Assembly (NCBI GenBank): GCA_019055375.1
Contig: JAHQIW010007210.1
Span: forward strand, 1-64,000
Reading direction: 5' to 3'
DNA length: 64,000 nucleotides
From: Parelaphostrongylus tenuis
Taxonomy: Eukaryota; Nematoda; Chromadorea; Rhabditida; Metastrongylidae
Shown: piece after piece, positions 1 through 12,691 of the stretch
How positions within the stretch are numbered: position 1 is the first letter of the stretch
How the letters are laid out: the number at the start of each line of letters is the position of its first letter
Notes under the pieces: generated by a model
What the model was told of the DNA's origin: nothing
Database searches by the model: none
What the model saw: only the letters and a program-made list of their open reading frames with translations
Translations under genes and position numbers: made by a program

Positions 1-329
1 TTCACAGTGGTGCTGCAGGAGCAAGAGGCTCAACTGATCCCAACCAGGATGGAGCCGTTGGCTCATACGTGCTCAAAGCATCACTTCTAAGGTTGTGCAA
101 AACCGCGACTTGAATTTTGCAAATATCTAAACAGATAAGTGCTGAGAAGGAGAAGTTGAGATTACCTAACATGCTCTTTTGGAAGAGGATGCGACTGCCA
201 TGGATCATTCTCATAGAAGGAGCTTGCCAGACTTGCACGAGTGCACGTGAGTGTTCCCAAATGATGGATAGGCAAATTGAACGCAAATCGAAAGCAACCA
301 TGTACTACGCAGATATGCAAGTGAAATCG

Positions 330-2880
330 GGAAATAAACTCTTTCTGTGTAGTCAGTTTGATTTACCTTTACTTCCACCAGTCAAAATGGCCGAAAGCCT
401 GTAATCAAGCAGTTAATAGGTACATGGAAGGCGGTTAGGAGTCGTCTACAAATGTAAACTCCTCTTGTCCCAAAGAGAGACAAAATTATGAAGGAAGTGA
501 GTCTTATTTCTGTGATCTCTGAAAGGTCAAGATATGACAGTGTAGGAAAGGACGATTATGAAGGCATGAAGGCCAACTGAAATCTCAAAACCACATCAGA
601 CTGGCGAAATCGTAACGGAGTAAAATGACGATCTGTATCTGTAATGCTGCATTGAATCCCCAATGAACGACTCAGTTATACAACAAGGGAGGATCAGGTA
701 TTCCGTTGATGAACTAGCTGAGACGAGAAGACATCATTCATTTCACGTCATGACACCAGAAAGAAAGTGTTTTTTGAATTATGCGATGGCACAGACGTCG
801 GCGGCGTTGGCGTTGTTGTTGAACGAGTTTGTCTATTAATATTAGTTCATTCGAACAACTTATACCACGGGTTGAACGTTTACAGTTAAGGCCACCTAGG
901 TCAATGCTGGTTTACCATGTTCATAAGAGTACGCACCAATGCTAAGCCATGACGAAGGTAAAGTCGAAGCGTTCTACATGTATTTAAATCTCTTGAAAGA
1001 CAACTCTACATTCTTCGTTTTATCGTGTCGTTGATAACCATCCATGGTGAATTACAAATGCAGAGCCTCACCTACGGCGGTGACCGAGGTACTCTTCCAC
1101 TGGGGAGCATCACAAGGGAGTAGAGTGCATCTTAGCAGACTGAAGGAGACACTAAGCCGATAAATTCAAACAGTGAAAACCTTAAAACTCTCGAACACTG
1201 GGATTTATTCGAATCATTCAAGAAATACGACTGGCTCATCCAACATATTCAAGTTATTGCCATGAAAGCAGAGAATCCGAGAGATATCAAGAGCGCTTGT
1301 TCCTTAACACTTCAGCTGATATGCCAATGTAGATTCGTACGAGCCACTGCAACTGAAACATTACGACCGAGCATGTAAAGCGTTGCAGAGAAGAGACAAA
1401 AGATAATTCAAATAAAAAAGGCAACAGATAATTTCTAAGTTGCAAAGCGAAGAAGAGCTATTGCTTCCCCCTAAAACTTCGTCAATCTGAAAGCCAAGAT
1501 ATCTGCGCTTGGACGCCTTGATGGAACAATCGCATCTTTCAGAACGGTGATGTAAGAAATCATCTACGATTCCTACTCTGATCTTTTTAAAAGACTCGTT
1601 TTCTTATTGTTATATGAGGCAAATGAGGATGTATCGTAATTCCATCGGTTTACCCTTGTGAAATTCTACAAGTTTACTCATCAATGAGAATCGAACAACA
1701 GGTGGTCCACACACTATAAGACGTGGACACCTGAAAAACGTCTTGTCAGTCCTCATTAACAGACTGACTTGGCCATTTACACGCTACCTGCAGAATAGAA
1801 GGTTCTCCGTCAATGATAAAGCAGAGATAGTGCTGTTGTTTGAAGAGAAGACCTCTATGATGCTGGCGACCTTAGAACAATCTGTTTGCTGCGAGTCTAT
1901 AGACTGTTCACTAGAGTTTACACTGACCGACTCTGAAGAAAAACAGTCATACGAAACGAGCAGACTTTTGTTAAAGATGTAGTGGTATAGACAACATCCA
2001 CACTATAACAAGATTTACACGTTTCGAGAGTAGAAGAGAACTTTAATTGATCTGAAGAAGACCTTCGAATCATCCGAGCAGAAGCAGTGTGAAAGCGCTG
2101 TACGACTACGACATCTTCACCCAGAGCATAATGGTCTTTTGTGAAATACATAGAGATTCCACAACCTAAATTTTATTATTTATGACAACCTCACTATCAA
2201 CGTAAGAAGAGTTGGCAAGGCGATGCCATCTCACCAAAACAGCTATGTTTCATAGCCCTTCCGTACATCAGAATGAGGTAACATGAGATGGTAAATAGAC
2301 GAACGGCAATCATAGCGTGCTTATGACACCATGCATCAGCCAGGCGGAGCAAGTACTGATCGATTCCAACACTTCTTGTGGAAAATTGATTTCCAACTAA
2401 ACCGAATGCTAACGATTTTCATGAGAAATGGATTCGTTTTCGAATGCCCTATTTGCGCTCTACGGAATGAGTTTCTCGGAATACTCTATCAAATCTCAGA
2501 TTGTATCTCTCTGAACCGGGAGTCAGTGTGATGGAAAACTACCTAGCTTCAGAGGAGAGTATCAGGAAGCGAGCGGTCTAGGAACGTTGAACTTGAACGG
2601 ACGAGAGCTGTTGCCGACCGAAATTCTCTAAATGTCAAACACAGTGTAAGAAGACCATAAACCTAATCACTGCCTGCCTTCTTAAAGAATATAGAGCAGA
2701 AATGTGGGCTTGACAAGTTTGAGAATGGAACCACATAGAAGTGAAAATTGAGCCTACAGCGAGATGACCCATTGAGCTAGTCTTACGCGCAATGGGAGAG
2801 ATCTGAAAGTTTCACTAGCGTCTTCTCGAATCACTCGACGATCGGCGGGATGACAGATGATACAGGTGTTGCAATAGTTT
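330..2880 (+). mobile_element. Degenerate RTE-type non-LTR retrotransposon, endonuclease to 3' end
   Basis: Conceptual translation in shifting + frames gives collinear pieces of an RTE polyprotein with many stops and frameshifts. An endonuclease piece near 700-1010 reads GVGVVVERV, then VEAFYMYLNLLKDNSTFF, as in the APE-type domain. A linker/RT start lies at about 1190-1600 (WDLFESF, then LGRLDGTIASFRTVM). RT pieces lie at about 1735-2200 (LINRLTWPFTRYL, then IDLKKTFESS). The C-terminal part reaches about 2860 and ends in the GACAGATGATACAGGTG type of tail also seen at other RTE 3' ends in this window. Bases 340-480 resemble the 24240-24360 segment, which I read as the 5' leader of the same family. 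The copy is long dead, and the family assignment rests on recalled motifs. Confidence 0.7.
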
Positions 2881-2884
2881 AAGT

Positions 2885-3105
2885 TTTAAGGTGAAGATTA
2901 CAGTTTTGCTTTTGTAAGCCTAATCCTGGGGCGAAGAGGGTGGGGATGCCGTGGTTGTGTTGCTCGGCGCAGCTTGACGCGATAGTGATTCCACAGCCTC
3001 CCAACACTCTACGGCAGTGAATAACGAACGCCCGATCCTGGCTGTTTTCGAGATTGCAAGGAGACGTTCTCGACCAGTATTTCATGACGTTCATGAAGAA
3101 GGCGG
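2885..3105 (+). mobile_element. SINE-2 family copy (diverged)
   Basis: The segment ends with GAGATTGCAAGGAGAC, then a TTTCATGACGTTCATGAAGAAG block. The same blocks occur in order at 27140-27185 and 45270-45320, and in reverse at 46090-46150. It lies immediately after the RTE tail. The tRNA-like head is poorly preserved here. It is called a short interspersed repeat from its recurrence, not from a coding signal. Confidence 0.5.
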
Positions 3106-3234
3106 AAAGGGGAAAAAAGCTGCGACGACGAGCTAAATTAAGTGTTAATAAAATAAAAATATGATTATATAGCTGCTGTAGTGTTGAATGTGTTTCAGAC
3201 TAAAACTACTACCAATTTTTTTCATGGATTTCAG

Positions 3235-6200
3235 GTACTCTCCTTTGGGAATTCTATGCTTGATCATGGCAAGAATCCTTGAAACCGATCATCTGCCTGG
3301 TACAGCATGGACACTTGGACTGTATATGCTGACGGTTTGTTACGTATCACTGTGTTTTTTGGCAAATTTAGGCTAATTACTTCATAGTATCGCTTCTTGC
3401 TTGTCCTCTGAAGCAGAAGTTTAGCAGTTCATCGCTTTATATATAGATTAAATGTTATTGACTAAAGTATAGAAACAAACTAGCTAATCCTCTGAATATA
3501 AGGGTATGTTGGCCTATAGGTGAGAAGAATCGAACTAATGGCACACGAGTCATCAAGCTTATTGCAGATTCTGTCTAGATTTATATGAGATATAGTAATA
3601 TTTATAAGAATATATGAGGTTTCAGTGTATCACGATCACCTCGTATTATAACATTCTCCTCGACATCACTGCTTAATTGATTCGTCAGCGACATTTCCCA
3701 GCTCTTATCTAACACACATTAATGGTTACCTGAAGCAGTAGAGCTAAAGAAACAATGATTGCCGAATGGGCACGTCACTGGACCGACCAAATTTTTCATC
3801 TCTTCGTGATTACCTAAGCAACAGAATAATTTTCCGCGAATGCTTTTTCTGATCCGCACTAGCGTAGTGGTTGTGTACGATGACGGCTAAGAAGCCCTCT
3901 AACGGAACTACCAAGGAAAGGTTCGGGGAGGATTGATCGTGTAACCTCAGCGTGGTACACGAAATTACTGAAAATCTTGGGAGGCGCTCGAACCATTAAC
4001 AAGTGCCGAGATTTTATGTGCAACGGATGCAAGTCAGCGAATCAAATAAATGAAGTACTGACTGTTTACATTTTCTTCTGCAACTCACTGAACTCTAACT
4101 CACTCACTAGTAATCCAAGCTAAATTTTTACCTTATCATACAATAAAACGAAAAGTCTACTATTCAGTTTGAAAACTTCTGGCGAATTATTCTTTCCGTC
4201 AGGTTTTCATCGGACTAGGCGTACATCTCTTCATTTCTATGCCTTTGATATTCCTCATCACTACGCACAAAAATCCGTACGATTTTATGCCCGGACTTCT
4301 CCAAGCGTGGATGACAGCTATTGGAACCTCCTCGAGGTTTGTTTTTTATAGAATGTGAACAATCTCTAATAATTCTGTATTTTTCATAATTTATGAAAAT
4401 ATGACATGTTGAAATTGTTAATCAATAGCTATTCAGTTCGGTGACTCTTCCAATCACCTTTAATTGTGTAGAAGAAGATCTCAACGTTGATCGAAGAGTT
4501 TCACGTTTTGTAATCTCCATCGGTTCCGCTGTCAATATGGTAATGTTCTAGATTTACTGAAAAATAAACAAATATCTGGAATGAATTCCAGAAGCAACTA
4601 TTTGTTTCTAATTCCATCTCTTATCTTTTAGCTCTCAGTTTTATATCCTTTTGCACTTTGAAATAATTTCGGAGCCCACCACGTCCTGTTTACGATGAAC
4701 GATAAAAACAGTAGTAATGATGCTGTTCATCACGGATAAAAAGCTTGTTCCAACTCATTCAAAACTCGTTTGATCTCTTATTTGAGCGAGTCCGGCAAAT
4801 AAGTACCAGATTGAACCGTGAGCGGTTAACTCCCTGAAAAGTAAATGAGTACACATCCACATCTGTTTCACGATTCCGATAGAATTGACTCGAAAAGTAA
4901 TCAAAAAGTGGCTAAAAACTATGAACTAATGACCAAGCCCTCATATGAACAGTTCGGAGACCATCTTGAATGATGGACGCGTCGAATATTAGAAGTCCTG
5001 GGACTCGCAATGGAGAAATCTGATGACGTGTCATGTAAATAAGCAGGAATATGTCATGACTATGAAATGAAAGGTGAATCCGTGAGGACACCCTCTTTAC
5101 TTCTTGAGTTCAGAAAATCAAAGTTCATAGCATCAAATATTTTAATATTGATTGGCCTACGAAATGACTTGCGAATACTTATAGACTCTTTGCGGTAGTT
5201 CAATTCAGTGGGTTTGTTAGCGATTCAACACTGGTTGATCTCTGATTATGGATTTTAGCAATATTATTTGAACCTATCTACACATTTATCACTCACCTTA
5301 CCAAGTAGAAGAAACAAATGATTCACAATATACTAGAATGTCATGAAAGGGTTTAGAAAAGATATCAGCGAAAAAAACAGACGATTCATGAATATAATTG
5401 TCATGATAAAGGATGGAACTGCGTTGTGCATGGCGGTTGCGGCGATTTTCATTGCTCAACTGAACGGTGTGGAAATGTCGTTTCTGCGAGTAATTAGTGT
5501 TAGGTTAGTAATATACCGTGTTATAAAGTCCTTTTGAGTTTTCTTCATGACATTAAGTCGAATCAAAATATTTGGCACTAGATCAACAAACACCAAATTC
5601 ATCGTTCAATTGCGCTTTTGCAAACGTTTGTAAATGAATCACTTAGTTTTGCTTTGAAGTTGAGCTGCCTTGGAAACAAATTCGCTTGCTACTTATGTAC
5701 GAATACTGCTTAGGGAGAAGTGCTATAGAGGCGGCGCGCGAGATTAATAGAGAATTGGGAGATGATACGGTTGCAGAAAGATCGGCCAGAAAGTGGTTCG
5801 CAAAGTTCAAAGCTGCAGAGAACAGTCCGGAGGATCAGTCGAGGTCGAGCCGTTCACACGAAGCTCCATTAATCGTGAGCGTCACTGTTCTAGCATTTCG
5901 CCTATGGGCCATTCGTGCATGAGTAGCAAGCGAATTCGTTCCCACGACAACTCCATCTTGTAACAAGCATAGGCAAATTGTGTAACAAAATGTTAGCAAC
6001 AAAATTCGCATTGAGCGGCACCAAAATCATTCAGTTTTAATCATTTCTGGTTAATATATTTAGGTTCATTGCCTTGGTGCCAAAACTTATGAAACGACAT
6101 AGTTTTTGCAGCTTCACTGTCACGTTGGCAGCAATGTGTTCAGCAGGAGTACCGTCGGCCGGTCTGATATTAGTGTTGACATCAATGGGGCTACCAATTG

Positions 6201-8818
6201 GAGACGTATCGTTGCTGCTCCTCGCTGATAGGATACTGTGAGTCAGCTTTACAAATTCGCTTGTTGTAGCTCTGAACCTGCCCTCTTCCGTCTTGAGTAC
6301 AGAACACCGAAAATTGAAGATATAGTGAATTTAACTCAATATTTTCCCGCTTGATAACCTCTGACTCTACTTTTCTCGGCACCTAAGCCTTAAAAGTTGT
6401 ACTTTATTTGCGTTGAAGATCTTTTAGCTATTTGTGCTTTCTATCAACCTTTTTTTATCAAGTAGTTAGCGCACGCACCAACAGGTTCTAATTGTTTTTC
6501 TGAGTCACTAAGCTCTAAATTAGCATCGTATTCATGCGTTTTTTCTCTAATCTTTGATGAGAAAAAACAAAAGAAATTTTCGAGCTTTAGTGAAGAAGAA
6601 ATGCGCTAAATGTTTACCGAGATTCCGAATGGGAATATCGATTAATTACTCTGTTTGAGCAGCTCTTGATGTACAAGCAATTCAATGCCAAATTTGAGCG
6701 GTTATAGCTATAGGAGAATTGATGGGAGGTTTTACGCTAGAGATACAAATCAGAAACGTGGCACATGCTCTGAAATGTTATTATTTTCTGCTTATGATGG
6801 CTTAATCTGATGAAACACCTAACAGCTTTGACGTTTGAATGCAGTGATCGTGTTCGAGAGTCCATCAATGTGGTCGGAAATGCGTTTGGCGCCGTAATCA
6901 TTAATCATCACGTCAAAGAGGACCTCCTGGCTTATGATGTCCTTCATGCGAACGACTTCGACCTAAACGGCAAGTAATTCGTAGTTAGTTCTCTTGTTCT
7001 AAAAAAAATTTAAGGGAGAGAAAATTGACTTTGCTTTTCGAGTGTTTTATTCGTTAAAGCTCGAATGTTCCACTTTTTATTGGACACTTTTCGACTCTCA
7101 AGAAGTGAAGTGATGAAGTTTTGTTAAAAAGTATGTAGTGCGCATTCATTTTCACCTTGCGGTACATGTAACGCTTTTATATAGTACATATTCATCATTT
7201 CTTACTTTACACAGCTTTGTCTCCTTTCATGAAAAAAACAGTGTTGAACATAGGAAAGCACAGCAGGAGAAACTTCTAAGTAAAGTGTACTACTCGAAAA
7301 ATGTCAAAAATTTGTTTGCGAAGAGAAAAAACCCTCTGTGTTCCTATTACGCTTTATCTAACTTACTGTCTGTTGAGAAAAGCGCCGTTGCAACCACTCT
7401 ATTAATCGTGGTATCGACTGCTTCTAAAAGCTCGCAATAAACATTCAATTTGACTTTTTAGGAATGTTCAAAGCCTTACCCGAGATTGATACGCTGCGCC
7501 TAACTCCTTGCTACAGTATAGGGCTTAATGTGGGGCGTGGGCTACTGAAGAGGGGGCGAGACCTCCGAAATACTCTATGAGCGTTAACAAGAATTGCATT
7601 ATGTAATTGTTGGCATATTTATGAATTCAGTATACACTACCAACTCTGATTAACGATATATATACATATGTATATATATATATATATATATATATTGCAT
7701 TGATCATTAGCAGTCCGGAATGGAAGGGTGTGAGAGATCAATCATATCCTTCTCATCTTTATCCTTTCACAACTACACTTTCACGCGCTGTCAACTGTGC
7801 TTAGGACATTCTGTTCTAACGCGTTTTTATCTTTGCTCGATATCTTTGGAGTCAGCCAGTGAAATTTGTTTGCTAATCTTTTGTTAATTGGAAGCCATCA
7901 CTACATGCTCGGTTTACAATCCAAATAAATGCTCGTGATGAGAAGAAAGAATTCCGTGAATTCTCTCATGCAGCCTTTCTTCACTCAAAATCGATTAGCA
8001 TATTTTTAAGAATCACAAGAATTTTTCGTATTTGAGTAGAAATGCATTTTGTTTTTGTTGTTAATTCTTCTGTGCTTTGTATAAATTCCTGGGAGTGACC
8101 ACGACAAACTATTATACGTATCCTGACAACTATACACTACAAGGATAATTTTTCTCAATGAAGCGAGCGTCATGATTCCACTGTTCATCGAAAACGGAGA
8201 CTATGTCGTCCGTAAATGGGCTTTACAAAATCTTAGAACTCCTGCGCGTCTTTCGCTTGCAAGGTGGATAAGGAGAGCTCCACAGTTCTTCTATGAGGCA
8301 TTTTTACGAACTGTTGTGATAATGCAGAAAAAGGTGGCGTGGTGCAGTGTATTGTAATATGAGTTTACTCTTTACTTTGAGGATAGCCACTGAACTTCCC
8401 AGCATAGAAAACTGTGGTGATGAAATTATACTGATTATGGCATTTCAAAAAATCAGTAATGTTTTTTGATTTTTAAGAGAGTGAACCATAATTTTATGCT
8501 CTATGATGTTCCAAAAAATTGTCGTGAATGTTTCATAATACGTAAATCGCGTTCATCTTTGATAATACAATTATATTTTAGGGCTAATTGGCAATATGAA
8601 GCCAAAGGAAACTGGTGGGCCAAAGTGGTGATAAGAAGGCAATTAAAATTGATTCAAGCAACCTAAAAAACGCTCCCAGCATGACGACGAACGCTAAAGC
8701 CAGCTATGCGAAGGACGAAATCTCCGTTGAAATGCCGGAAACTGTTACCAATCAAGCAAATACAGGGGTCCCAGCCTACGGAACATCGTCAAACACAAAT
8801 TACTCAAAAAAATTGTGA
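3235..8818 (+). CDS. SLC1-family glutamate/neutral amino-acid transporter (EAAT-like), 3' part
   Basis: Exons 3235-3334, 4203-4336, 4437-4539, 5412-5503, 6112-6237, 6845-6973 and a last exon at 8602-8818 (or 8582-8666) join in phase. They encode about 228 residues plus a tail. Visible SLC1 landmarks are [10 protein letters not shown] (TM6), the HP1 serine motif [14 protein letters not shown], the TM7 signature [17 protein letters not shown]2 [19 protein letters not shown], and TM8 [13 protein letters not shown]. The family moves acidic or neutral amino acids across the plasma membrane, coupled to sodium. TM8 keeps the substrate Asp and Arg but has Glu and Asn where the family normally has Thr and the sodium-site Asp. 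TM1-5 should lie upstream, but no matching exon is visible in 1-3230, so the 5' part is outside the window, in a gap, or lost. Intron 4 carries a mariner-derived hairpin ending about 8 bp before the next acceptor. Confidence 0.85.
5553..6103. mobile_element. Mariner-derived hairpin element, copy A (intron of SLC1 gene)
   Basis: The left half encodes a mariner transposase N-terminal helix-turn-helix fragment (5686-5870: [17 protein letters not shown], then [20 protein letters not shown]). The right half is the same DNA in reverse: CGCTTGCTACTTATGTACGA at 5682 matches the complement of 5915-5935. The two halves therefore form a long imperfect inverted repeat built from one transposase 5' end. 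The right terminus reads TTTGGCACCAAGGC on the complement and is followed by a GTCGTTTCATAAG-like end at 6088-6100. Copy B at 20690-21263 has the same organisation. It is not autonomous. Confidence 0.7.
7656..7695. repeat. AT/TA dinucleotide microsatellite
   Basis: About 40 bp of nearly uninterrupted TA repeat, broken once by a CATATG centre, in the last intron of the SLC1 gene. A slippage-prone simple repeat. Confidence 0.95.
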
Positions 8819-11620
8819 CTAATGATCAGATATAAAGAATATTATGTTTGACTATTTTTACCATACTCGACTCGTATTATGCAACGTCTATTTCTAAATT
8901 AGGGTATCCATTGATAATGTGAAAAATAAGTTGAGCCTGATGCAAAACCTTGATTTATCGTCATATCTCTAAAATAGTAGGATACCACAGGTTTCCACAG
9001 CCGTGTTTGTTTATGTAAAGATCAGTAAGCAATCTTTTTACTAGCGACAAAATAGCGTGTGTATTCTGAATACATAAACCATTGGCTAGGAAAGCCAACG
9101 AATGAAGGGAAAGTAACAGAACACAACATTTCTGTTAAACTGCATGCCGTATCACTGTTTTCCCAAATCCTCAATTCTAAGTAATGTTGGTGGAAGAACT
9201 GGTATTCGACGACGCTTGACAATCAGTCAACATTAGTAACGAAATTGCTCTGCCTTTTATACTCTGTTTGGGCAAAAAAATCAACAATCAAGGCATATAT
9301 TAGAATATTAGAATAATTTAAGAGTAACATATTGAACAGAGGCGCCATACAAAAAACGCTTGGTCTTTGGTTCAATCTCCTTCCATCAGTTTCATCTTTT
9401 ATTATTGACTCTTGTGCATTTCCACGAATACAGAATATCTACGTGTATTAGTCGGAATGTCAACATGAGAATTTTCTCGGCTTCGCAACTGAATAGAAAG
9501 GAACGAGCTGACTGAAGAACATTTAAGAGTGTAGCAGATATGGCGAAGAGGGAAACGGACGTCCATTCCCGAGTTCCTCCTTTATACACTTTGATTTCTT
9601 ATGTTTTTACATAAACGTCACAAGCGTACATGCTACGACAACTAGATGACAGTTCATTCAGTACAACTGCAACTTCACGTGCATTCGAAAGAGCATTCCG
9701 ATTCATAACACGAAATATAGAATTAGAGGATTCAACGTGTGTCAGCCAATGAATTTGATCGAATTGTTCGCGAGCAGTAAAGAAACATCGATTTGATAGT
9801 GAAAGAGAATTTTAGGAGAAAACTATGACGCTTCTTGAATTTCAGGAGTGAATGGAATTGGCTTTGCTCACTTCGCGCACGACGAAGAGAAATGTAGACT
9901 TAATAGCACCCGACAGAGTCACGATCAGTGCAAGGACTGATTGCAATGGCGAATAAGACTCCTTGGTCTAAGAAATGGTTTATAAACGGTATCACTTATG
10001 AATTCCAATTGCTATTGCCATTTTGATCACTCGTTCTCTCACTCGACGTAGTGGGTAAAGCACGTCAGCAAAGTAAAGAGATACTCCTAATGCGCAGATG
10101 CTCCTAGAGAACATGATCCGTGACGCCGTGACGTACTGTGTGCGGTCGAGGACGGTGACGCAATGTATATCGGTTACGCTCTCCGATGAAAAAAGATGTG
10201 CTGCATAATCTGCTCTATTTGTTCAGTCTAACGCAAAAGTATCTCAAAGATCACAGTACAAACGAATTCATAGCTGCATAAGTATCTGTAAAGGACGTCA
10301 TGAAGTACTCAGAAAATACATTGATCCTCACAAGCAATGGTTCTTCTTTTTTTTCCACTGTGAGGATCTAGTACTTCTATCATTTGATGCGTGTCAAAAT
10401 ATCATCCTCATAAAGGTTGTAGAAAATGGTTGAGCACACCTCCCTTCAATCTCAAGGATAATTGGGTTGGGGCGCTTGTGGGATAGTAGGGGATCAAGTC
10501 AGAGCAGAGTCGCGCCAAACATCCCTCGTCTTTTGGCCAACGACCTCCTTCGGGAAAGTGGAAGAAGTTTCTGATGCTCACAGTACTCTCTTCGTAAGAT
10601 GATGCTTCGAACTCGTCAAAAGTACTGTGAAGAGTTTACAGCGCGCTTGAATGACGTCATCTGAGATTCAGTTGCACTTATAATGCATAGCCGGCTTGCG
10701 CAGCTCTCTCGATCTAGCAGAATATACATCAGTAGCACAAAACATATGCGGCGGTCATATATTAAGAAAAACAAACAACGGATAGATGGAAACAACTGTA
10801 GAGCAGACTCTATGAGGATGTAGGTGTTGTCCACGGACGGCCACTTACACTGCGGACGAACATATCCGTAGAGTAGAACTGATAAGCTCTCGACTTTTTA
10901 AACATTACTGCTAGAGATGTGCTGAGCGCCATACTCAAATGAAGTTACTGACACGGACGACCGCGAGACGAAGAAACGAATAGAAAGTGAGCTAAGGTCT
11001 GCATGTTTTGTGAAGACATGGCGTCCAAATGTACAAGTAACCAACTAAGAAGAAAGTTTGTCAATTTGCAAACCAAGCATCTTATGCACAAGTAGACCAT
11101 TACAGAACTTTGACTGTACACATTTCATACTTTACTGGTAGGTGTCGTCCTATGTCCAAAGCACCTTACACTTCTTAAACAGCTCCTTGCCTGGTTTTCA
11201 AAAGCAAAGCTAGTGTAAATACATTGTGAGATGCCCACCGACTGAAAAACTCATCGTCTCCCAAAATTATAGTATGAAGTCGTTAAGTAACTCTGTTGAC
11301 ATTCGTTTTTGCCTCTACCATATGTTCTTTTTGTAGATAATATTAAACAAATAAGATTTTCTGAGATTGCGGAGATATGGGCAAAACATGGAACGTGATA
11401 CAAGTGAAGTGGAATCGCACCACAGCTGCTTTCTGCGCAGAGTGCTCTCCTAACGCGCAATCGAGGCGCTTGCCGTAGATTTATTCGTACCTTAGCTCTC
11501 GTGCAGTTATTGCACTGGGATTATCCCTAAATACAAGATTCCAATTACCATATTGCTAGATTGTTAACAAAATGATGGTGACAACACATATGTGTTTCTC
11601 AACCTCGCACCCCAGGCTCA
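8819..11620. other. Gene-poor interval, nothing recognised
   Basis: I see no exon series, RNA gene or recognisable transposon protein here. Short open frames (for example 9022-9222 and 10616-10834 on -) look like chance openings. The stretch follows the SLC1 stop codon, so its first bases are presumably 3' UTR, but no clean AATAAA is visible close by. Confidence 0.5.
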
Positions 11621-11812
11621 TCAAGTCTCCAGCCACTCGGGATCATCAGAATCGTCCCAGACCTTTCTAAAAGTATAGAGGTCTTGATCTGATGTATCGG
11701 TGCCCACTGCTATTTTAGTTAAGTCGAATACACGAGCTTCATGAGCCTTGATCAACGTTAGGAGCATTAAAGTTTTTTGAGCTGGCACAAGTAAATTGAC
11801 TAAGAGATGCAT
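11621..11812 (-). CDS. Unrecognised open frame, possible terminal exon
   Basis: A 63-codon frame opens with hydrophobic segment VNLLVPAQKTLMLL and ends in an acidic tail WDDSDDPEWLET before TGA. Its composition is more protein-like than neighbouring chance frames, and a TTAG acceptor-like site precedes VNLL. I recognise no family and see no partner exons upstream on this strand. It could be a chance frame or a decayed exon. Confidence 0.25.
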   Translation of the reverse strand: MHLLVNLLVPAQKTLMLLTLIKAHEARVFDLTKIAVGTDTSDQDLYTFRKVWDDSDDPEWLET

Positions 11813-12194
11813 AACGTTTTTTCACTAGGAAGCTGTTGAATGTTTCTTGGTCAAGTACTTCGTATTTTGATCTCTTTTACTGTTATTCCACTAGTTCACA
11901 GAAAAGCTACTCCCTTAGTCCTCAACTTAGCAGTAGCATTGTCTCAATCTCACTCAATACCGATGTAATTATATGTCGCTCGCATTGATCGCCGTAACTG
12001 CAATGTTATTATTGCAAACTATTTGAATGAATCTGAGAATTGAGTTACTACAACGGTGAAAGTTTTGCATAGTAGGCCGAAGGAGCAGCAGTAATTAAGA
12101 CATGAGATGACTAACACACGTCACTTTCAAGTGACTCTTTCGTTCAAAATTCATTTTATTTGATCGCCTTTAGCGGTGGTAAGGTGTTATAATA

Positions 12195-12420
12195 TACCCA
12201 ACGATAAAGAGATGTGCAAGAACATTGGCGTCAGCTGAGATTGAACCCAGATTTCACCTTATCCGGCGGCGCGTGCTGAACCGTTGCACTACCATCGCTT
12301 GTTTTGGCACCACTTTGTCTACGGTACAATGCGTTATCTGTCAGCAGTCAACTGTAAACGGTCTGGCGTAGGCAGTCACAATCAACTGTGAACCCACTTA
12401 TGCTGACAGATATTGGGTAT
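12195..12420 (-). mobile_element. tRNA-cloverleaf palindromic element, copy 1
   Basis: The left end TACCCAACGATAAAGAGATG and right end ATATTGGGTA are related to the terminal repeats of the 12481 and 28591 copies. The complement of 12228-12298 is a tRNA-like unit with an A-box (TAGTGCAACGG), a B-box-like GGGTTCAATCT, and a 3' acceptor strand CTGACGC. Its 5' acceptor strand is partly decayed (GCGATGG). The rest of the element has no coding sense. Confidence 0.65.
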
Positions 12421-12480
12421 CAATAGTCAATCAGCATTCATTGTATTTGACTGCCTTTGACGGTGGAAAGATGTTCTAAT

Positions 12481-12691
12481 TTACCCAATGATAAAAAGTG
12501 ATATGCAAAAACATTTGCGTCAGCTGGGATTCGAACCTGGATTTCACCAACAGATAACGCGAGTGGCGTAGAAAATTGATGTCAAAACAGGCGTCGGTAG
12601 TTCATCGGCCAAACACGCGCCCACGGCTAGGGTGGTTTGGGTTCGAATCCCAGCTGACGCAGTGTTTTTGTCCATCACTCTTTATCATTGA
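12481..12691 (+). mobile_element. tRNA-cloverleaf palindromic element, copy 2
   Basis: The arms 12481-12546 and 12632-12691 are inverted repeats of about 60 bp. Each runs from an outer ACCCAATGATAAA-type terminus, through a poly-A/T and TGCGTCAGCTGGGATTCGAA segment, to the tRNA T-arm. A tRNA-like unit lies at 12591-12660 on +. It has a 7 bp acceptor stem GCGTCGG/CTGACGC, a T-arm loop TTCGAAT, and an anticodon-like stem CGCCC/GGGTG around the 7-nt loop ACGGCTA. The elements are repetitive, so it is not called as a working tRNA gene. Confidence 0.75.

Noticed and set aside
12591..12660. Functional tRNA gene
   Set aside because: It folds, but lies in a repeated palindromic element, lacks U33, and has no T-run directly after the 3' end.
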